From the NCBI GenBank assembly GCA_002350105.1, contig DEDT01000055.1:39872-54446 (forward strand): a DNA stretch of 14,575 bases, read 5' to 3'. The DNA comes from Selenomonadaceae bacterium UBA2897. GTDB lineage: Bacteria > Bacillota > Negativicutes > Selenomonadales > Selenomonadaceae. How positions within the stretch are numbered: the stretch's first letter is position 1; each line of letters begins with the position of its first letter. The position numbers were made by a program, and so were the translations under genes. Below the pieces are notes generated by a model. The model ran no database searches. It was not told the DNA's origin and saw only the letters and a list, made by a program, of their open reading frames with translations. This document shows positions 13,579 through 14,575 of this stretch, in pieces.

Positions 13579-14211
13579 TTATTTTGCGTCCTGCGCCGGC
13601 AGGATATGCACGTGGCGCCCCTCGACCTGCAGCCTGCCCTCACAGAAGAGCTGCACGGCCTGGGGATAGATGATGTGTTCCTGCTCCAGCACGCGTGCGC
13701 CAAGGGTCTCCTCCGTGTCGCCATCGAGCACGGGGACGGCCCGCTGCAGGATGATGGGGCCGCTATCCGTGCCCTCATCGACGAAGTGCACGGTGCAGCC
13801 GCTGACCTTCACGCCATAGGCGAGCACGTCGCGATGGGCATGCGCGCCGGGGAAGCTCGGCAACAGGGCCGGGTGGATATTCATGATATGGCCGGGAAAC
13901 GAGCGCACGAAGTATGGCGTGAGGATGCGCATGAAACCCGCGAGCACGACGAGCGTGACGCCTGCCGCATGCAGTTCCTGCACGAGCACTTTCTCGAAGG
14001 ATTCACGGTCACCATATGCCTTGCGGTTCACGCAGACGGCCTTGATGCCCGCCTTTTTCGCCCGTTCCAGCGCGTAGGCGTCCGACTTGTCCGTGAGCAC
14101 AATACCGATGGTCGCATCCACCTCGCCGCGTCCGATGGCGTCGATGATGGACTGCAGATCCGTGCCGCGCCCCGAGCATAGCACGCCGAGTACCTGTTTT
14201 TCTTTATGCAT
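13579..14211 (-). CDS. purN: Phosphoribosylglycinamide formyltransferase PurN
   Basis: GAR transformylase moves a formyl group from 10-formyltetrahydrofolate to GAR. The 210-residue length is normal. VLCSGRGTDLQSII is the N-terminal phosphate loop. The catalytic triad is N111 and H113 (MNIHPALLPSFPG) with D149 in VDEGTDSGPI. The start codon overlaps the purM stop by 8 nt (ATGCATAA), so the two are translationally coupled. purH follows after a 70-bp gap. The more common phosphate-loop spelling SGNGSN is SGRGTD here, a conservative variant. Confidence 0.96.
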   Translation of the reverse strand: MHKEKQVLGVLCSGRGTDLQSIIDAIGRGEVDATIGIVLTDKSDAYALERAKKAGIKAVCVNRKAYGDRESFEKVLVQELHAAGVTLVVLAGFMRILTPYFVRSFPGHIMNIHPALLPSFPGAHAHRDVLAYGVKVSGCTVHFVDEGTDSGPIILQRAVPVLDGDTEETLGARVLEQEHIIYPQAVQLFCEGRLQVEGRHVHILPAQDAK

Positions 14212-14575
14212 CGAACACGCCGCCTTTGATGGTCACTTTGTGGTCGCCCTTGACGACACGGCCGATTTCACAGACCGTCTCGTGCTCCCTGGCCAGATGG
14301 CCCTTGATCTGCTCCGCTTCCTCGGGGCTCGTGATGATGACCATGCCGATGCCCATGTTGAAGGTGCGGTACATCTCATGCCAGTCCACATTGCCCCACT
14401 GCTGCAGCAGACGGAAGATCTCGGGCATCTGCCACTGGTTCGCATCGATCTCTACGCCCATGTCCTCCGGCAGTGCGCGCGGGATGTTGTCGTAGAAGCC
14501 ACCGCCCGTGATGTGCGCCATGCCGTGGATGTCGAAGTTCTGCACCAGCGGCAGGCAGGTCTTCGGATAGAGGCG
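14204..14575 (-). CDS. purM: Phosphoribosylformylglycinamidine cyclo-ligase PurM, C-terminal part
   Basis: AIR synthetase converts FGAM to AIR with ATP. Only the last 123 codons are present; the gene runs off the right edge. The domain is recognisable by RLYPKTCLPLV, HGMAHITGGGFYDNIPRALP, EIFRLLQQWGNVDWHEMYRTFNMGIGM and the C-terminal GRVVKG. It overlaps purN by 8 nt. Its product AIR is also the substrate of ThiC in this window. Confidence 0.96.
   Translation of the reverse strand, partial: RLYPKTCLPLVQNFDIHGMAHITGGGFYDNIPRALPEDMGVEIDANQWQMPEIFRLLQQWGNVDWHEMYRTFNMGIGMVIITSPEEAEQIKGHLAREHETVCEIGRVVKGDHKVTIKGGVFDA

Overview
The window is about 14.6 kb of dense, GC-rich bacterial chromosome. 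RNase Y, strong AGGAGG-type ribosome binding sites, a terminating TPP riboswitch and the gene content point to a Firmicute. An envelope-type M48 protease and a purM-purN-purH-purD order suggest a diderm Negativicute such as Selenomonas or Mitsuokella. That placement is inference; no marker gene proves it.

Layout. At the left edge is the 5' third of rny (minus), then a small zinc-ribbon membrane protein (plus), a tandem-CBS protein (minus), and a frameshifted ankyrin-repeat gene (minus) that diverges from a secreted M48 metalloprotease (plus). A roughly 211-bp MITE-like palindromic element separates the protease from an AI-2E/PerM family transporter (plus). Next come a small membrane protein, a UspA-type stress protein and thiC behind a TPP riboswitch (all minus). 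A tRNA-Pro(CGG) gene follows on plus, then the lipoprotein metQ (minus) divergent from a PLP aminotransferase (plus). The right third is a minus-strand purine cluster read purM (partial), purN, an IMP-cyclohydrolase-only purH, and purD.

The main unexplained signal is a family of three roughly 200-bp hairpin elements, E1 (8258-8460), E2 (12387-12584, inverted) and E3 (12682-12882). They share a conserved core. Their outer stems differ completely in sequence between copies yet stay complementary within each copy, and inner stems change in a matched way too. Each copy carries three GCGNAGC-type heptamers (one degenerate in E3), and N takes all four bases. E2 and E3 lie as an inverted pair between purH and purD, exactly where the AICAR-transformylase half of a bifunctional purH would be expected.

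How the genes work together: purM, purN, purH and purD act in IMP synthesis. ThiC draws on the same pathway by taking its intermediate AIR for the thiamin pyrimidine. MetQ and the aminotransferase form a divergent pair that may both concern methionine. The other genes are single transcription units, several with good promoters and terminators visible in the sequence.
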